Below are positions 25,647-34,650 of a DNA stretch of 59,628 nucleotides, in pieces. The position numbers and the translations under genes were made by a program. Source of the stretch: DYGX01 sp035325905. GTDB taxonomy: Bacteria; Chloroflexota; Anaerolineae; Aggregatilineales; Aggregatilineaceae. Location: positions 1-59,628 of the forward strand of contig DAOKYY010000013.1 of NCBI GenBank assembly GCA_035325905.1, given 5' to 3'. Numbering within the stretch: the stretch's first letter is position 1; each line of letters opens with the position of its first letter. The notes under the pieces are model-generated. The model was given only the letters and a program-made list of their open reading frames with translations. It was not told the origin of the DNA and did no database searches.

Positions 25647-26960
25647 TCAGCGCAGCGCGAATGTGCAGCGCCCCGGCGCGACAGGGCAGGTCGCCAGCCG
25701 CTCGCCATTGCGGCTCACGTCGAACGGTGCGCCGAGCCAGGGCCGCTCGTCCGGGTCGATCGTGATCGCGCCGCGCACGTAGCGGCAGTCAGCGGGCGCG
25801 GGCGGGTCGCTGGCCTCGTCCCACGACCAGACCTGCAAGCAGTCCCGCGCGGCGAAGGCCGACAGCGTGCCGCTGAGCCAGGGCGTCTGCCAATCCCCGG
25901 CGCTCAATCGCCGCGCGCCTTGCTCCAGCGCCAGCCCGGTGAGATCGACCGCGCGCCCGGCGCTGTTCTGAATCGTTAGCGAGCGCGCGTCGTAGATCAG
26001 GGTCAGATCGCCGCCAGCGCCCGGCGTCGCGCTCGGAGCCGCGCCCGGCAGAGCGCGCGGGGTCGGCGTCGGACCCAGGACCGTGATCGGCGTGCTAGTG
26101 GCGCCGGGTGTGACGGTCGGTCCGGCAATCGCAATGGGGGTGCTGCTCGCGCCGGGCGTCGGACTTGGCACACGCGCGACCATTCCTTGCGGCAGCAGCG
26201 CCGCGCTCTCTTGCAGGTCTACCTCCGTCAGCACGTCCACCCTCCCATCCGAAGTCATCACGAACAGCCGGTCGCCAGCGTCAAGCGGCAAGGGCAGCGT
26301 CATCTGCCAGGGCTGCCACCCGTTCCCCAGCGGGCGTCCTTCGGCGTCGAAGAAGCGCACGCGCGCCGCGTTGTGAATCCAGCGGTCGCCGCTGGCGTAG
26401 CTATACCGCTCGTCCGACAGGTACAGCAGCCCCGCGTCGGGGTTGACCAGCGCAGGCAGCACGTTCGGGCGCGCGCCGAGCACGACGATATACAGGTACC
26501 CTTCGCCGTCCGGCAGCGCGGCGACCCCGACTTCGCGGTAGACCGGGTTCAGCGCGGCGGTCCGGTGCAACGGCGACGACTTCCAGAAGCCTAGCGCCGC
26601 GCCGACGTCCCGTCCATCGTACGCGATCTCGGTCAGCGCGATCTGCTCCGGGCGGTTGTAGCTCGGCCAGTTGTAAGGCGCGCGGCGGGCGCGCTCCGGC
26701 GGGAACTCGCCGCCCCGCCCCCGATGAATCTCGCCGCCTTCCGGCAGCGCCGCCAGCGATAGCAGGTAGGACGCCTGGTCCTCGGCCAGCGCGCGGAGCG
26801 TGTCGTTGAGCCGCAGCGGCCACACACCTTGCTCCAGCCGCCAGGCGTTGAGCGCGGCGATCACCGTGCCGGCCTCGCGCGTATCCTGTGCGGCTGCCGG
26901 GGCTGGCAACATGGAGAGAGCAATCAGCAGGAGAGTGCTTATCATCAGCAGACGTTTCAT
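25647..26960 (-). CDS. Secreted CAP (SCP-like) domain protein
   Basis: 437 residues. Signal peptide residues 1-23 (MKRLLMISTLLLIALSMLPA). A CAP domain spans about 28-170, with LNAWRLEQGVWPLRLNDTLR, AEDQASYLLS, and FWKSSPLHRTAALNPVYREV. A Pro/Thr linker (VPSPTPGASSTP onward) leads to a C-terminal beta domain with three Cys near its end. CAP proteins are extracellular, and bacterial forms have unclear enzymatic roles. The open frame reaches 27191, but ATG 26960 gives the signal peptide and follows GGAG. A terminator separates it from the upstream zinc-ribbon gene. Confidence 0.88.
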   Translation of the reverse strand: MKRLLMISTLLLIALSMLPAPAAAQDTREAGTVIAALNAWRLEQGVWPLRLNDTLRALAEDQASYLLSLAALPEGGEIHRGRGGEFPPERARRAPYNWPSYNRPEQIALTEIAYDGRDVGAALGFWKSSPLHRTAALNPVYREVGVAALPDGEGYLYIVVLGARPNVLPALVNPDAGLLYLSDERYSYASGDRWIHNAARVRFFDAEGRPLGNGWQPWQMTLPLPLDAGDRLFVMTSDGRVDVLTEVDLQESAALLPQGMVARVPSPTPGASSTPIAIAGPTVTPGATSTPITVLGPTPTPRALPGAAPSATPGAGGDLTLIYDARSLTIQNSAGRAVDLTGLALEQGARRLSAGDWQTPWLSGTLSAFAARDCLQVWSWDEASDPPAPADCRYVRGAITIDPDERPWLGAPFDVSRNGERLATCPVAPGRCTFALR

Positions 26961-27033
26961 AGCGGCGCTCCGGCGTAGTAGTGTCGATGGTAAGCGTAGT
27001 ATAAATCCATTTTCGCCGGTGGTGGGGAAAAAC

Positions 27034-27063
27034 AAAAACCGGGCGCAGGGCGGCCCGGTTTTT
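27034..27063. terminator. Strong intrinsic terminator, bidirectional form
   Basis: AAAAACCGGGC ... GCCCGGTTTTT, an 11-bp perfect stem with an 8-nt loop and T-tracts in both directions. On the minus strand it ends the zinc-ribbon/aroE-like operon before the CAP gene. Confidence 0.85.
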
Positions 27064-27094
27064 CGCTCTGCACGGATTCCGGCAGGCAGGACGC

Positions 27095-27337
27095 CTAATC
27101 CGAGAACAGAATCTCCAGAAAGGTGCCGAGATCGTCTTTGCCTTCGAGCGTGCGCAGATTGAAGACCTCGGTATAGCCGCAGTTGGTGCACGAGACGAAC
27201 GAATAGCGGTGCGCCTGAATCTCCAGCAGGCGCGACAGCCCGGTGCCGGACATCGACAGGCGCTCGGCGTGGGCGCCATGATTGCTACAGCGCGGACAGA
27301 CAAACTTCTCGGCGAGCAGATCGTCTACGCGGGCCAT
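27095..27337 (-). CDS. Zinc-ribbon protein (DUF2082-like)
   Basis: 80 residues with two CxxC knuckles, CPRCSNHGA and CTNCGYTEVF, around a conserved middle (RLSMSGTGLSRLLEIQAHRY). It belongs to the small zinc-ribbon family annotated as a nucleic-acid-binding protein of unknown function. GAGGAG lies 6 bp before ATG 27337; longer upstream frame ignored. It lies 113 bp downstream of the AroE-like gene. Confidence 0.85.
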   Translation of the reverse strand: MARVDDLLAEKFVCPRCSNHGAHAERLSMSGTGLSRLLEIQAHRYSFVSCTNCGYTEVFNLRTLEGKDDLGTFLEILFSD

Positions 27338-27450
27338 ACGCATCTCCTCAATCCGCGTGGCTCGCCCGATGCGAGCCGCACCTTTTGGGTTGGTGGATTG
27401 CTGCTGATCGCTACGCGCTCGCCCGGCGGCGCGTTGCGCGCAGACCCGGC

Positions 27451-28329
27451 TCAGGCCAGGCCGAGCGCCTGCTTCAGCGCCTCTTTCATCACCGCTTCGG
27501 GAGCGTCGCGCCCGGTCCATAGCTCGAAGCCGATCACGCCCTGGTAAACCAGCATCGACAGGCCGTCGAGCGTCGGATGGCCGCGCTCGCGCGCCGCGCG
27601 CAACAGGGGCGTCTCCGGCGGGTTGAACACCACATCGCTGACCAGCAGATCGGGCCGGGCGCGCTCCAGGCTGATGTCGGGCATATCGTCGCCGTGCGGG
27701 TACAGCCCGATCGAGGTCGCGTTGACCAGCAGATCGGCCTCCGGCGGGACGACGAAGGTTTCATTCCAGGGCACCAGCGAGATCGCCGCGCCGGTGCGCT
27801 GCCGCACGTCGTTCACCATCTGCTCGCCGCGCGAGTGCGTGCGATTGACGATGATCAGCTCTGTCGCCCCGGCCAGCACCAGCTCCGTGCTGACCGCGCG
27901 CGCCGCGCCGCCCGCTCCCAGGATGACGACGCGCTTGCCAGCCGGGTTGAACTTGGCGTCTACCTGCAAGCCGCGCAGAAAGCCCTTGCCGTCCGTGTTC
28001 TCGCCGACCAGTTGATCGCCGACCCGCCGCACCGTGTTGACCGCCCCGATCTTCTGGGCGTCCGGCGCGATCTCGTCGAGATACTGCATGACCTCGACCT
28101 TGTGTGGGATGGTCAGGTTAATGCCGCGCATCCCGAAGGCGCGCACGCCGCGAATGGCGTCGGCCAGGTCGTCCGGCTTGACCTGGATCGTCAGGTAGCG
28201 CCAGTTGAGACCCGCCGCGCGGAACGCCGCTTCTTGCATCACGCCGGTCGGGTTCTCGGCGACCGGGTCTCCCAGCACGCCGACCAGCTCCGCCCTGTAA
28301 TTCACCGCCATATAGTTTTCAGCCATCAT
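27451..28329 (-). CDS. Shikimate dehydrogenase (AroE)-like protein
   Basis: 292 residues. The C-terminal NADP-binding half is canonical: VILGAGGAARAV, NRTHSRGE, NATSIGLYP, DVVFNPPETPLL and GLSMLVYQG. NLTIPHK keeps the catalytic Lys and GENTDGKGF keeps the Asp. The N-terminal shikimate-binding motif, normally hSxSP.xHN, reads AENPTGVMQ, so the two substrate-binding Ser residues are absent. It may act on quinate or an amino-shikimate-like or other substrate. ATG 28329 follows AAAGGACGG. It is located between an epimerase gene and the zinc-ribbon gene, all on the minus strand. Confidence 0.85.
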   Translation of the reverse strand: MMAENYMAVNYRAELVGVLGDPVAENPTGVMQEAAFRAAGLNWRYLTIQVKPDDLADAIRGVRAFGMRGINLTIPHKVEVMQYLDEIAPDAQKIGAVNTVRRVGDQLVGENTDGKGFLRGLQVDAKFNPAGKRVVILGAGGAARAVSTELVLAGATELIIVNRTHSRGEQMVNDVRQRTGAAISLVPWNETFVVPPEADLLVNATSIGLYPHGDDMPDISLERARPDLLVSDVVFNPPETPLLRAARERGHPTLDGLSMLVYQGVIGFELWTGRDAPEAVMKEALKQALGLA

Positions 28330-28440
28330 TTTTCCGTCCTTTCCAAAGCCCAAAACAAACAATAAGTGGCGCCAGCATAGCGCGGGATCAATCGCCGGGC
28401 CTCGGCGCGAAACCGCCCCGTCCAGCCGATCGGCACCGCG

Positions 28441-29424
28441 CTAAACATCGCCGCGTGAGCGGTACCAGGTGAACGAGTCCTGAATGCTTTGCTGAACCGG
28501 GACGCGCGGCTCGCCCAGCTCGCGCCAGGACTTAGCGCAGTTGTAGAACATCAGGCGGGTGCTCAGGCGAAGCTGGTTGCCCTCGATCGGCAGGGGAACG
28601 CCGAGACGGCGCAGCGCGTCCGCGCCCAGCGCCATGATCCGCACCACAACCGCAGGAAGCGTGATGACATGCGTTGGCCGCCCGACTGCGCGGGCGGTCA
28701 GGCGCATCCAGGCTTTGTGCGTCAGGTCCACCGCGCCAAGCGCATAGCGTTCGCCGGTGCGCCCGCGCTCGGCAGCGGCGACGTGCGCGGCGGCGACATC
28801 CCGCACGTCGATGATCGTCACGCCGCCAGGGGGTGCGGTCGGCGGGACGTTGCCGCGCGCCATCTCGACCACCACGCTGCTCGAAATCTGGTTGAGATCG
28901 TCCGGCCCCAGAATCACCGCCGGGTTGAGGATCACGCAGTCCAGGCCGCGCCGGATCGCGCGGTAAACCTCGACCTCGGCCAGGAATTTGCTATGCCCGT
29001 AGGGCGTCAGGCGCGGGTCCCAGTTAAAGCGGACCGTTTCGTCCATCGGGCGCAAGCCGGTGCGGTAGCCAATCGACGCCGCGCTGCTGGTGAAGATCAC
29101 ACGCTGGACGCCCGCCCGCTCGGCGGCCTCCAGCACGTTGCGCGTCCCGTCGACGTTAACGCGGTAAATACGCTCCGGGTCGTTGCGCCAGTAGTCGGCG
29201 ACGGCCGCGGTGTGGAAGACCCACTCGACGCCTTCCATCGCCGCGCGCAACGACGGCGGGTCGAGCACGTCGCCGACGGCGTGCTCTACGTCGAGATCGG
29301 CGACGGCGTCGAGGCGGCTGGTGGCCCGGCGCAGGATCCGCACCGCGTGGCCGCGCCGCGCCAGCTCGCGCGCGATATGCGATCCCAAGAAACCCGTTCC
29401 GCCCGTGACCAGAGCTTTGACCAT
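28441..29424 (-). CDS. NAD-dependent epimerase/dehydratase (extended SDR)
   Basis: 327 residues. Rossmann motif VTGGTGFLGSHIA at the N-terminus, VFHTAA, and the catalytic Ser with Tyr-x3-Lys (FTSSAAS, then YGHSK). It is closest in style to dihydroflavonol-4-reductase/HpnA-like enzymes. Such proteins reduce or epimerise sugar or isoprenoid-linked substrates; the substrate is unknown. ATG 29424 starts directly at the Rossmann strand (MVKALVTGG). It is divergent from the gene at 29593. Confidence 0.88.
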   Translation of the reverse strand: MVKALVTGGTGFLGSHIARELARRGHAVRILRRATSRLDAVADLDVEHAVGDVLDPPSLRAAMEGVEWVFHTAAVADYWRNDPERIYRVNVDGTRNVLEAAERAGVQRVIFTSSAASIGYRTGLRPMDETVRFNWDPRLTPYGHSKFLAEVEVYRAIRRGLDCVILNPAVILGPDDLNQISSSVVVEMARGNVPPTAPPGGVTIIDVRDVAAAHVAAAERGRTGERYALGAVDLTHKAWMRLTARAVGRPTHVITLPAVVVRIMALGADALRRLGVPLPIEGNQLRLSTRLMFYNCAKSWRELGEPRVPVQQSIQDSFTWYRSRGDV

Positions 29425-29523
29425 CGCCCGCTCCACCGCGCCGCCACACGCGCATCGTCCATACCGTTCTCGCGGCCCCAGTATACCGCAGGCCGCCATG
29501 CGAGCGAGAACTCGCCCGGCCAA

Positions 29524-29552
29524 TTGCCGATTATCCGGGGCGCGGCTAGAAT
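29524..29552 (+). promoter_or_regulatory. Promoter (TTGCCG-N17-TAGAAT)
   Basis: TTGCCG at 29524-29529 and TAGAAT at 29547-29552 with a 17-bp spacer. The in-frame ATG at 29551 overlaps the -10 box, so the translation start of the next gene should be ATG 29593. Confidence 0.6.
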
Positions 29553-29592
29553 GAACCCGAACAGCGCGGCTCACCAGCAGGATCGGCAGCGG

Positions 29593-30243
29593 ATGGCGCC
29601 TCTTGGGACGGACCAGGTAGACCAGTGGACTCGCCAGATTCAGGACGCGCTCGCCGGCGACAGCGGCCTGCGCGAAGGTCTGAGCGACGACGAGGCCCGG
29701 CCGCTGGTCGATTGGGGCGCGGATCAGGCCGCGAAGCTCGCGCGGCGTCTCGCCGAGTCCAGCCCGCTACCGGACGGCGAGCAGGTCGCGATGGCCGCCT
29801 ACACGCTGGGCCGCCTGATGACGCGCATCAACTGGGTGGTCACTTATCGCACGAAAAAGGACGACGCCTGGCTGACACGCGCCTTTTTTAAGATCAACCA
29901 ATTGAGCCAGGAGTTGTTCGGGCCGGACGCGCCCGCCCTGCCTGACGACGAGATCGCGGCCTGGATCGCGGACCAGCCAAACCACGACAACGGGACGCTG
30001 GTGCGCGGCCTGCTGGCGCGTCTGACGCCCGAAATACCACCCGTCCCGCCGGAGCGACGCCCGCCGCCGATCCCCATGCCGCCCCGCCAGGATGCGCCCG
30101 CGCCGCCCGACGAGAGCGCGACCGGCGCGCCGGATCGACCGGACGCCGGGGACACCGACCCGCCTGATCGCGCCGAGCCGGAGCATCCGGCGGGCGCTTC
30201 CAATGACCAGACGCCGCATCCACCAGGAAACGAGGAGCCATGA
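29593..30243 (+). CDS. Hypothetical protein with proline-rich C-terminus
   Basis: 216 residues, family not recognised. Residues 1-130 are helical (DQVDQWTRQIQDALAGDSGL, EQVAMAAYTLGRLMTRINWV). Residues 140-216 are Pro/Asp-rich and likely disordered. No signal peptide or catalytic motif. The stop overlaps the ATG of the PLD gene (ATGA at 30240), so the two proteins are probably made together. Confidence 0.7.
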   Translation: MAPLGTDQVDQWTRQIQDALAGDSGLREGLSDDEARPLVDWGADQAAKLARRLAESSPLPDGEQVAMAAYTLGRLMTRINWVVTYRTKKDDAWLTRAFFKINQLSQELFGPDAPALPDDEIAAWIADQPNHDNGTLVRGLLARLTPEIPPVPPERRPPPIPMPPRQDAPAPPDESATGAPDRPDAGDTDPPDRAEPEHPAGASNDQTPHPPGNEEP

Positions 30244-31535
30244 CCCGCAGACGCTCCAGCAGCACATCCGGCCCCAGCGGAGGACAGCGCGTCACGATCG
30301 GCACAGTGACCGGCCTGGTCGTGATCGGCATCGTGCTGATCGCTCAATATGTGCTGGGGATTAATATTCTCAGTACCGATCCGACCGCTACACCGCTGCG
30401 GGCGACCGTCCGTCCGACGGTCGCGTGGACGCCCGTCCCGACCGCCGCCTGGACGCCCATCCCGTCGCCGGATGGAACCCCCGTCGCCAGCATCCCCGGC
30501 GGCGAGGCGCAGCCGATTCCGGGCGGGATCGATGGCGGCTGGTACCAACTCTATTTCACCGCGCCGATCAACACGCGCGACGAGAGCCGCTTCACCGGCT
30601 CGCCGGTCGAAGCCGCGCTGGTCCGGGCCATCGACAACGCGACGAGCACGATCGACCTGGCGGTCTACCAGTTGAACTCGCGCCCGGTGACGGACGCCCT
30701 GCTGCGCGCGCACGCCAAAGGCGTGCAGGTGCGGATCGTGACCGACGACGAGTACGGGCTGGAGCACCCCGACTCGACCATCGAGGAGCTGGAATTCGAG
30801 GGAATCCCGGTCCGATCCGACGCGCCGCGCCGCGCCTTCATGCACAACAAGTTCTTCATCATCGACGGGCTGTATGTCTGGACCGGCTCGACCAACATCA
30901 CGAACAACGACCTGTACAACAACAATAACAACGCGATTCTGATCCGCTCGCGCCAATTAGCGGAGAACTACCAGGCCGAGTTCGATGAGATGTGGGCGGG
31001 CCAGTTCGGGGCGCGCTCGGCCAACAACGTGCGCAGCCCGGTGCTGACGGTCAACGGCACGGTGATCGAGACGTTCTTTGAATCCGAGGGCAGCCCGGCC
31101 TGGGGCGGCTACCAGAGCGAGCCAATCGTCCGGCTGATCGCGCTGGCCCGCCAGGCGCGCAGCGTGCGCTTTATGGCGTTCGTCCTGACCCGCGACGACC
31201 TGATGACCGCTATGGCCGAGCAGGCCGGGGCGGGCGCGCTCGACGTGCGCGGCGTTGTGGAAAGCAGCCAGCGCCGCTACATCACGACGCTGTTCTGCGC
31301 CGGGCTGGACGTGCGGCAGGACGGCAACCCGGACATTCTGCATCACAAGGTGTTCATCTTCGATGATACGACGGTCGCGCTCGGCTCGTTCAACTTCACC
31401 AGCAGCGCGGCGAACGATAACGACGAAAACATGCTAATCATCCACAACCGTGACGTCGCCCGCGCGTTTCTGGAAGAGTTCGAGCGCCGCTGGGCCGAAG
31501 CAACCCCCTTACCTGCGGAAAGTTACACCTGCTGA
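30240..31535 (+). CDS. Membrane-anchored phospholipase D-like protein
   Basis: 431 residues. A single N-terminal membrane segment (residues about 18-40) is followed by a Thr/Pro linker and two PLD domains. HKD motif 1 is HNKFFIID (His202, Lys204) and motif 2 is HHKVFIFDD (His369, Lys371); each is followed by GS.N.T. The paired HKD motifs form one active site for phosphodiesters, either phospholipid or nucleic acid. It should act outside the membrane. The upstream gene is translationally coupled, and the HEAT-like gene follows after 30 bp. Confidence 0.9.
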   Translation: MTRRRSSSTSGPSGGQRVTIGTVTGLVVIGIVLIAQYVLGINILSTDPTATPLRATVRPTVAWTPVPTAAWTPIPSPDGTPVASIPGGEAQPIPGGIDGGWYQLYFTAPINTRDESRFTGSPVEAALVRAIDNATSTIDLAVYQLNSRPVTDALLRAHAKGVQVRIVTDDEYGLEHPDSTIEELEFEGIPVRSDAPRRAFMHNKFFIIDGLYVWTGSTNITNNDLYNNNNNAILIRSRQLAENYQAEFDEMWAGQFGARSANNVRSPVLTVNGTVIETFFESEGSPAWGGYQSEPIVRLIALARQARSVRFMAFVLTRDDLMTAMAEQAGAGALDVRGVVESSQRRYITTLFCAGLDVRQDGNPDILHHKVFIFDDTTVALGSFNFTSSAANDNDENMLIIHNRDVARAFLEEFERRWAEATPLPAESYTC

Positions 31536-31565
31536 GCCGGGAGCAGCCAGCGGAAACGAGGCGCG

Positions 31566-32624
31566 ATGACCCCAGCCGATTCCCTCCAGTCCGACGACAC
31601 CCTGCGTAGCCTGCGACTGCTCCGCAGCACGGACCCGGCCGATCGCCAGCGCGGAATCGAGGGGCTGGCCCATGTGGCCGATGATCCGCGTGTGATCCAG
31701 GTCTTCGAGTATCTCTACGAGAAAGACCCCGATCCCGGCGTGCGCGAGGCCGTGTGGCGCGTCCTGAACCGGCAGGGGCCGTCCGTGCCCGCGCCCACAC
31801 CGGCTGAGCGCGCCCCGGCAGCACGCGGGCGCGCCAGGTCGAGCGCGCCGCGCAGCGTCTTTCTGCTCAATCCGGCCCACCGCAGCCTCGTTCGTCGCTA
31901 CCTGACCGAGGGACCAGCCCCGTCCCCGCGTGGCAGCCGGCTGATCGGCGCGATTGTCGGGGCGCTGCTGCTGATCGCCGGGTTCCTGGCCGGGCTGGCA
32001 GCGCCCGCCTGGTACGACTGGTACCGCCTGCGCGAGGACGGCGCGCGCGCCGACGCCGCCATCACCGGCCTGATCGCACCGCTCGACCCCGCTGCCGAAG
32101 CGCCCTACGCCGCCGCCTACCGGTTCCGCATCCCCGGCGCGCCGAACAACGACGCGCCGATCTTCTTCGGCGAGCAGCGCGTCAGCGCCGGCCTGCATCG
32201 CTGGCTGGCGGAAGCGCGCCCGCAGACCCTGCCGGTGATCTACCTGCCCGACGACCCAATCGTCTCGCGGCTGGACATCGCGTCGCCGGACGACACGCGC
32301 CGCGAGCGGCTAGCGGTCCTGGCGGCGGGCGCGGTCACGGTCGCGCTGCTGGTCAGCGTCATCGGCTGGATCGCGCGGCTGCCAAGCAAGAGCGCGCTGC
32401 GCGGCAGGCTGGTGCGCGGCCAGGTCGTCGCGGCGCAGACCGTGGCGGGCAAGAGCAACGGTCAGCGGCTCGCGGTGCGGTTCCGCTTCCGCTCGCCGGC
32501 CGGCCGCGTGATCACCAGCGAGACGACGCGCGCACGGGGCGATCTGCGGTCGGGGGTCGTGCCGCCGCCCGGCACGCCGGTCATGATCGAGTACCACAGC
32601 GACCGCCGCTTCCGCCTGCTGTAG
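31566..32624 (+). CDS. Membrane protein with HEAT-like N-terminus and DUF3592-like region
   Basis: 352 residues. Residues 10-75 look like two HEAT repeats (DPADRQRGIEGLAHVADDPR, DPGVREAVWRVL). A first membrane helix is near residues 125-150, a second near 245-268. The region between contains ITGLIAPLD and VIYLPDDP strands like DUF3592 proteins, and this unit seems repeated after the second helix (GQVVAAQTVAGKSNGQRLAV, then MIEYHSDRRFRLL). Function unknown. ATG 31566 follows an ACGAGGCGCG site; probably the third gene of the 29593 operon. Confidence 0.7.
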   Translation: MTPADSLQSDDTLRSLRLLRSTDPADRQRGIEGLAHVADDPRVIQVFEYLYEKDPDPGVREAVWRVLNRQGPSVPAPTPAERAPAARGRARSSAPRSVFLLNPAHRSLVRRYLTEGPAPSPRGSRLIGAIVGALLLIAGFLAGLAAPAWYDWYRLREDGARADAAITGLIAPLDPAAEAPYAAAYRFRIPGAPNNDAPIFFGEQRVSAGLHRWLAEARPQTLPVIYLPDDPIVSRLDIASPDDTRRERLAVLAAGAVTVALLVSVIGWIARLPSKSALRGRLVRGQVVAAQTVAGKSNGQRLAVRFRFRSPAGRVITSETTRARGDLRSGVVPPPGTPVMIEYHSDRRFRLL

Positions 32625-32756
32625 CGCGAGCAGCAGGCCGCCTATCTGACATTACTCACCCCGGACTTGAGCGACCTGGCGCTGTCAAAAACCGGCCCGA
32701 TGCGGTAAGGTTAGGCGGCTTCTGGCTCGCGTTCTTTCTGTTGCAAGGAAGTCCTC

Positions 32757-33431
32757 ATGAAAGTCCAGATTTACACCATGCAGACGCCTGACGAGGCGGT
32801 CGCGGCGGCGCAGAGCGGCGTCGATCATATCGGTGTAACCCCTTCGGAGCGCGGCTTACCAGGCGAGATTAGCCCGGCTACCGCGCGCGCGATCTTCGAC
32901 GCGCTGCCTGCCGGAGTGGTCAAAGTGGCGCTGTCGGTCGACGACGACCTCGACGCGATCGAGGCGATGGTGCGCGCCGTCCAGCCGGACATTCTGCACC
33001 TCTGCGGGCCGCGCGGGGTAGTGCCGCCGGACGCGGTGCGGGCGCTGCGGGCGCGGCTGCCCGGCGTCCAGATCATGCAGGCGATCTCGGTCGCCGGGCC
33101 AGAGGCGCTGGACGACGCGCGCAGCTATCACGATGTCGCGGATTATCTGCTGCTCGACACGCAGGCGCCCGACATTGGCGGCATCGGCGCATCGGGCGCG
33201 ACGCACGACTGGGCCATCAGCCGCGCGATCGTCGAGGCCAGCCCGATCCCGGTTATTCTGGCGGGCGGGCTGTCGCCGGAGAACGTCGCCGAGGCGATCC
33301 GCGCCGTGCGGCCCTGGGGCGTCGATTCGCTGACGCACACCAACCGCCCGCTGCCGGGCGGCGGCTTCCGCAAGGACCTCGACCGCGTGCGGGCGTTCGT
33401 CGCGGCGGCCAAGCAGGTGATGCTCGTATGA
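32757..33431 (+). CDS. TrpF-like (beta/alpha)8 isomerase, non-canonical
   Basis: 224 residues with the phosphoribosylanthranilate isomerase scaffold: YLLLDTQ (the general-acid Asp), GGIGASGATHDW, and PVILAGGLSPENV for phosphate binding. The N-terminal catalytic motif KICG.T reads KVQIYT, so the catalytic Cys is Gln. The terminal GVDVSSGVE motif reads GVDSLTHTN. A genuine TrpF role is therefore unlikely; an isomerase or aldolase on another sugar phosphate fits better. ATG 33428 of the PfkB kinase overlaps its stop, tying it to sugar phosphorylation. Confidence 0.75.
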   Translation: MKVQIYTMQTPDEAVAAAQSGVDHIGVTPSERGLPGEISPATARAIFDALPAGVVKVALSVDDDLDAIEAMVRAVQPDILHLCGPRGVVPPDAVRALRARLPGVQIMQAISVAGPEALDDARSYHDVADYLLLDTQAPDIGGIGASGATHDWAISRAIVEASPIPVILAGGLSPENVAEAIRAVRPWGVDSLTHTNRPLPGGGFRKDLDRVRAFVAAAKQVMLV

Positions 33432-34393
33432 CCCCCCGGCCGGTCGTCGTGCTGGGCGACGCGAACGTTGATCTCGTCATCCGCCTGCCCGATCGCGCAG
33501 GCGCTGGCCCGCTGGCGAAAACCCCGCTGCCGGAGATGTGCGGCGGCGGGACCGGCGCCAACACCGCCGTCGCGCTGGCGCGGCTTGGCGTGCCGGTCGT
33601 CTTCGCTGGGATGATCGGCGACGACCTGTACGGGCGCGATATTCAGGCCGACCTGCGCGCCGAGGGCGTTGATCTGAGCGGGCTGCGCGTGCGGGCGGAT
33701 GTCGCGACGCCGAGCGTGATCGCGATCGTGCTGCCCGACGGCGACCGCGTGGTGGTGATCTGGCCGCCCACCGGTGGCGCGCACACCCATCTGCGCCCGG
33801 AAGACCTCGACGCGGAGCAAATCACGCGGGCCGCCTGGCTTCACACGACCGGCATGTGCCTCGATCAGCGCCCGGTCGCCGGCGCGGCGCTGCGCGGCAT
33901 GGAGATCGCGCAGGAGGCCGGTGTGCCGGTGTCCCTCGATCTCAATTTGCGGCTGGAGCTGGGCGCGGGCGGATGGCGCCCCGGCCAGCGCCCCGCGATC
34001 GAGCAGGCCGTCGCGCGGGCGGATGTCGTGCTCGGCTCCGGGCAGGAGGAGATCGTCCCGCTGGCGGGCGCAAGCTCGATCGAGGCGGCGGCGCGCGCGC
34101 TGGGCGAAGGGCAGCGGACGATCATCGCGCGGCTGGGCGACGGCGGCGCGTTCGTCGCGTGGCCGGGCGGCGAGGCGCATGTGCCGGGCTTTGAAGTGGC
34201 GGTGGTTGACACGCTCGGGGCGGGCGATGCCTTCAACGGGGGCTATATCGCCGCGCGGCTGGCGGGGCTGGGCGAGGTGGACGCGGTGCGCTGGGGCAAC
34301 GCGGTCGCCGCGCTGTCGATCACACGGTCCGGCGCGCGTGGCACGCCCCGGCGCGCGGAGGTCGAGGCATTTCTAGCGCAGGTGCGGGTCTAG
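33428..34393 (+). CDS. PfkB family carbohydrate kinase
   Basis: 321 residues. PfkB signature 1 GGGTGANTAVALARLG near residue 38 and signature 2 DTLGAGDAFNGGYIAARLAG near residue 259, with the catalytic Asp in GAGD. Ribokinase-fold enzymes phosphorylate sugars or nucleosides with ATP. The 4-bp overlap with the TrpF-like gene suggests that its product is the substrate of that enzyme. No transporter or regulator accompanies the pair. Confidence 0.9.
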   Translation: MTPRPVVVLGDANVDLVIRLPDRAGAGPLAKTPLPEMCGGGTGANTAVALARLGVPVVFAGMIGDDLYGRDIQADLRAEGVDLSGLRVRADVATPSVIAIVLPDGDRVVVIWPPTGGAHTHLRPEDLDAEQITRAAWLHTTGMCLDQRPVAGAALRGMEIAQEAGVPVSLDLNLRLELGAGGWRPGQRPAIEQAVARADVVLGSGQEEIVPLAGASSIEAAARALGEGQRTIIARLGDGGAFVAWPGGEAHVPGFEVAVVDTLGAGDAFNGGYIAARLAGLGEVDAVRWGNAVAALSITRSGARGTPRRAEVEAFLAQVRV

Positions 34394-34449
34394 AGACGGC
34401 TATCAGCCGCGCAGCCGGGCACACGCGAGAGACCGGCGTGCCATGGCAG

Positions 34450-34469
34450 GGGCGGGGCAAACTCCGCCC
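34450..34469. repeat. Imperfect 20-bp GC palindrome
   Basis: GGGCGGGG-CAAA-CTCCGCCC. It is related in form to the two perfect palindromes at 34605 and 34651, which share a GC stem around a central AA. Confidence 0.6.
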
Positions 34470-34544
34470 GTTTCGTTGTTGAAGGGCGCGCGGCAACCGC
34501 CCCACGCGGCCCTCGCGCCGGCGTAAGAACGTGTATCACCCGCC

Positions 34545-34630
34545 CTAGAGCCTGATATGCACTTTACACGGGGTCAATTGAGCATCCGGTCTGTTTTCTG
34601 GTAGGGGCGCAGCAAGCTGCGCCCGCTGCC
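34545..34630. repeat. Dispersed palindromic repeat, copy B
   Basis: Matches 53-139 at about 80%. It contains the perfect palindrome GGGCGCAGC-AA-GCTGCGCCC at 34605-34624. It lies in the 434-bp gap between the PfkB and HerA-like genes, which otherwise has no coding sequence. Confidence 0.75.
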
Positions 34631-34650
34631 GGATCCATTCGGGGGATGAC

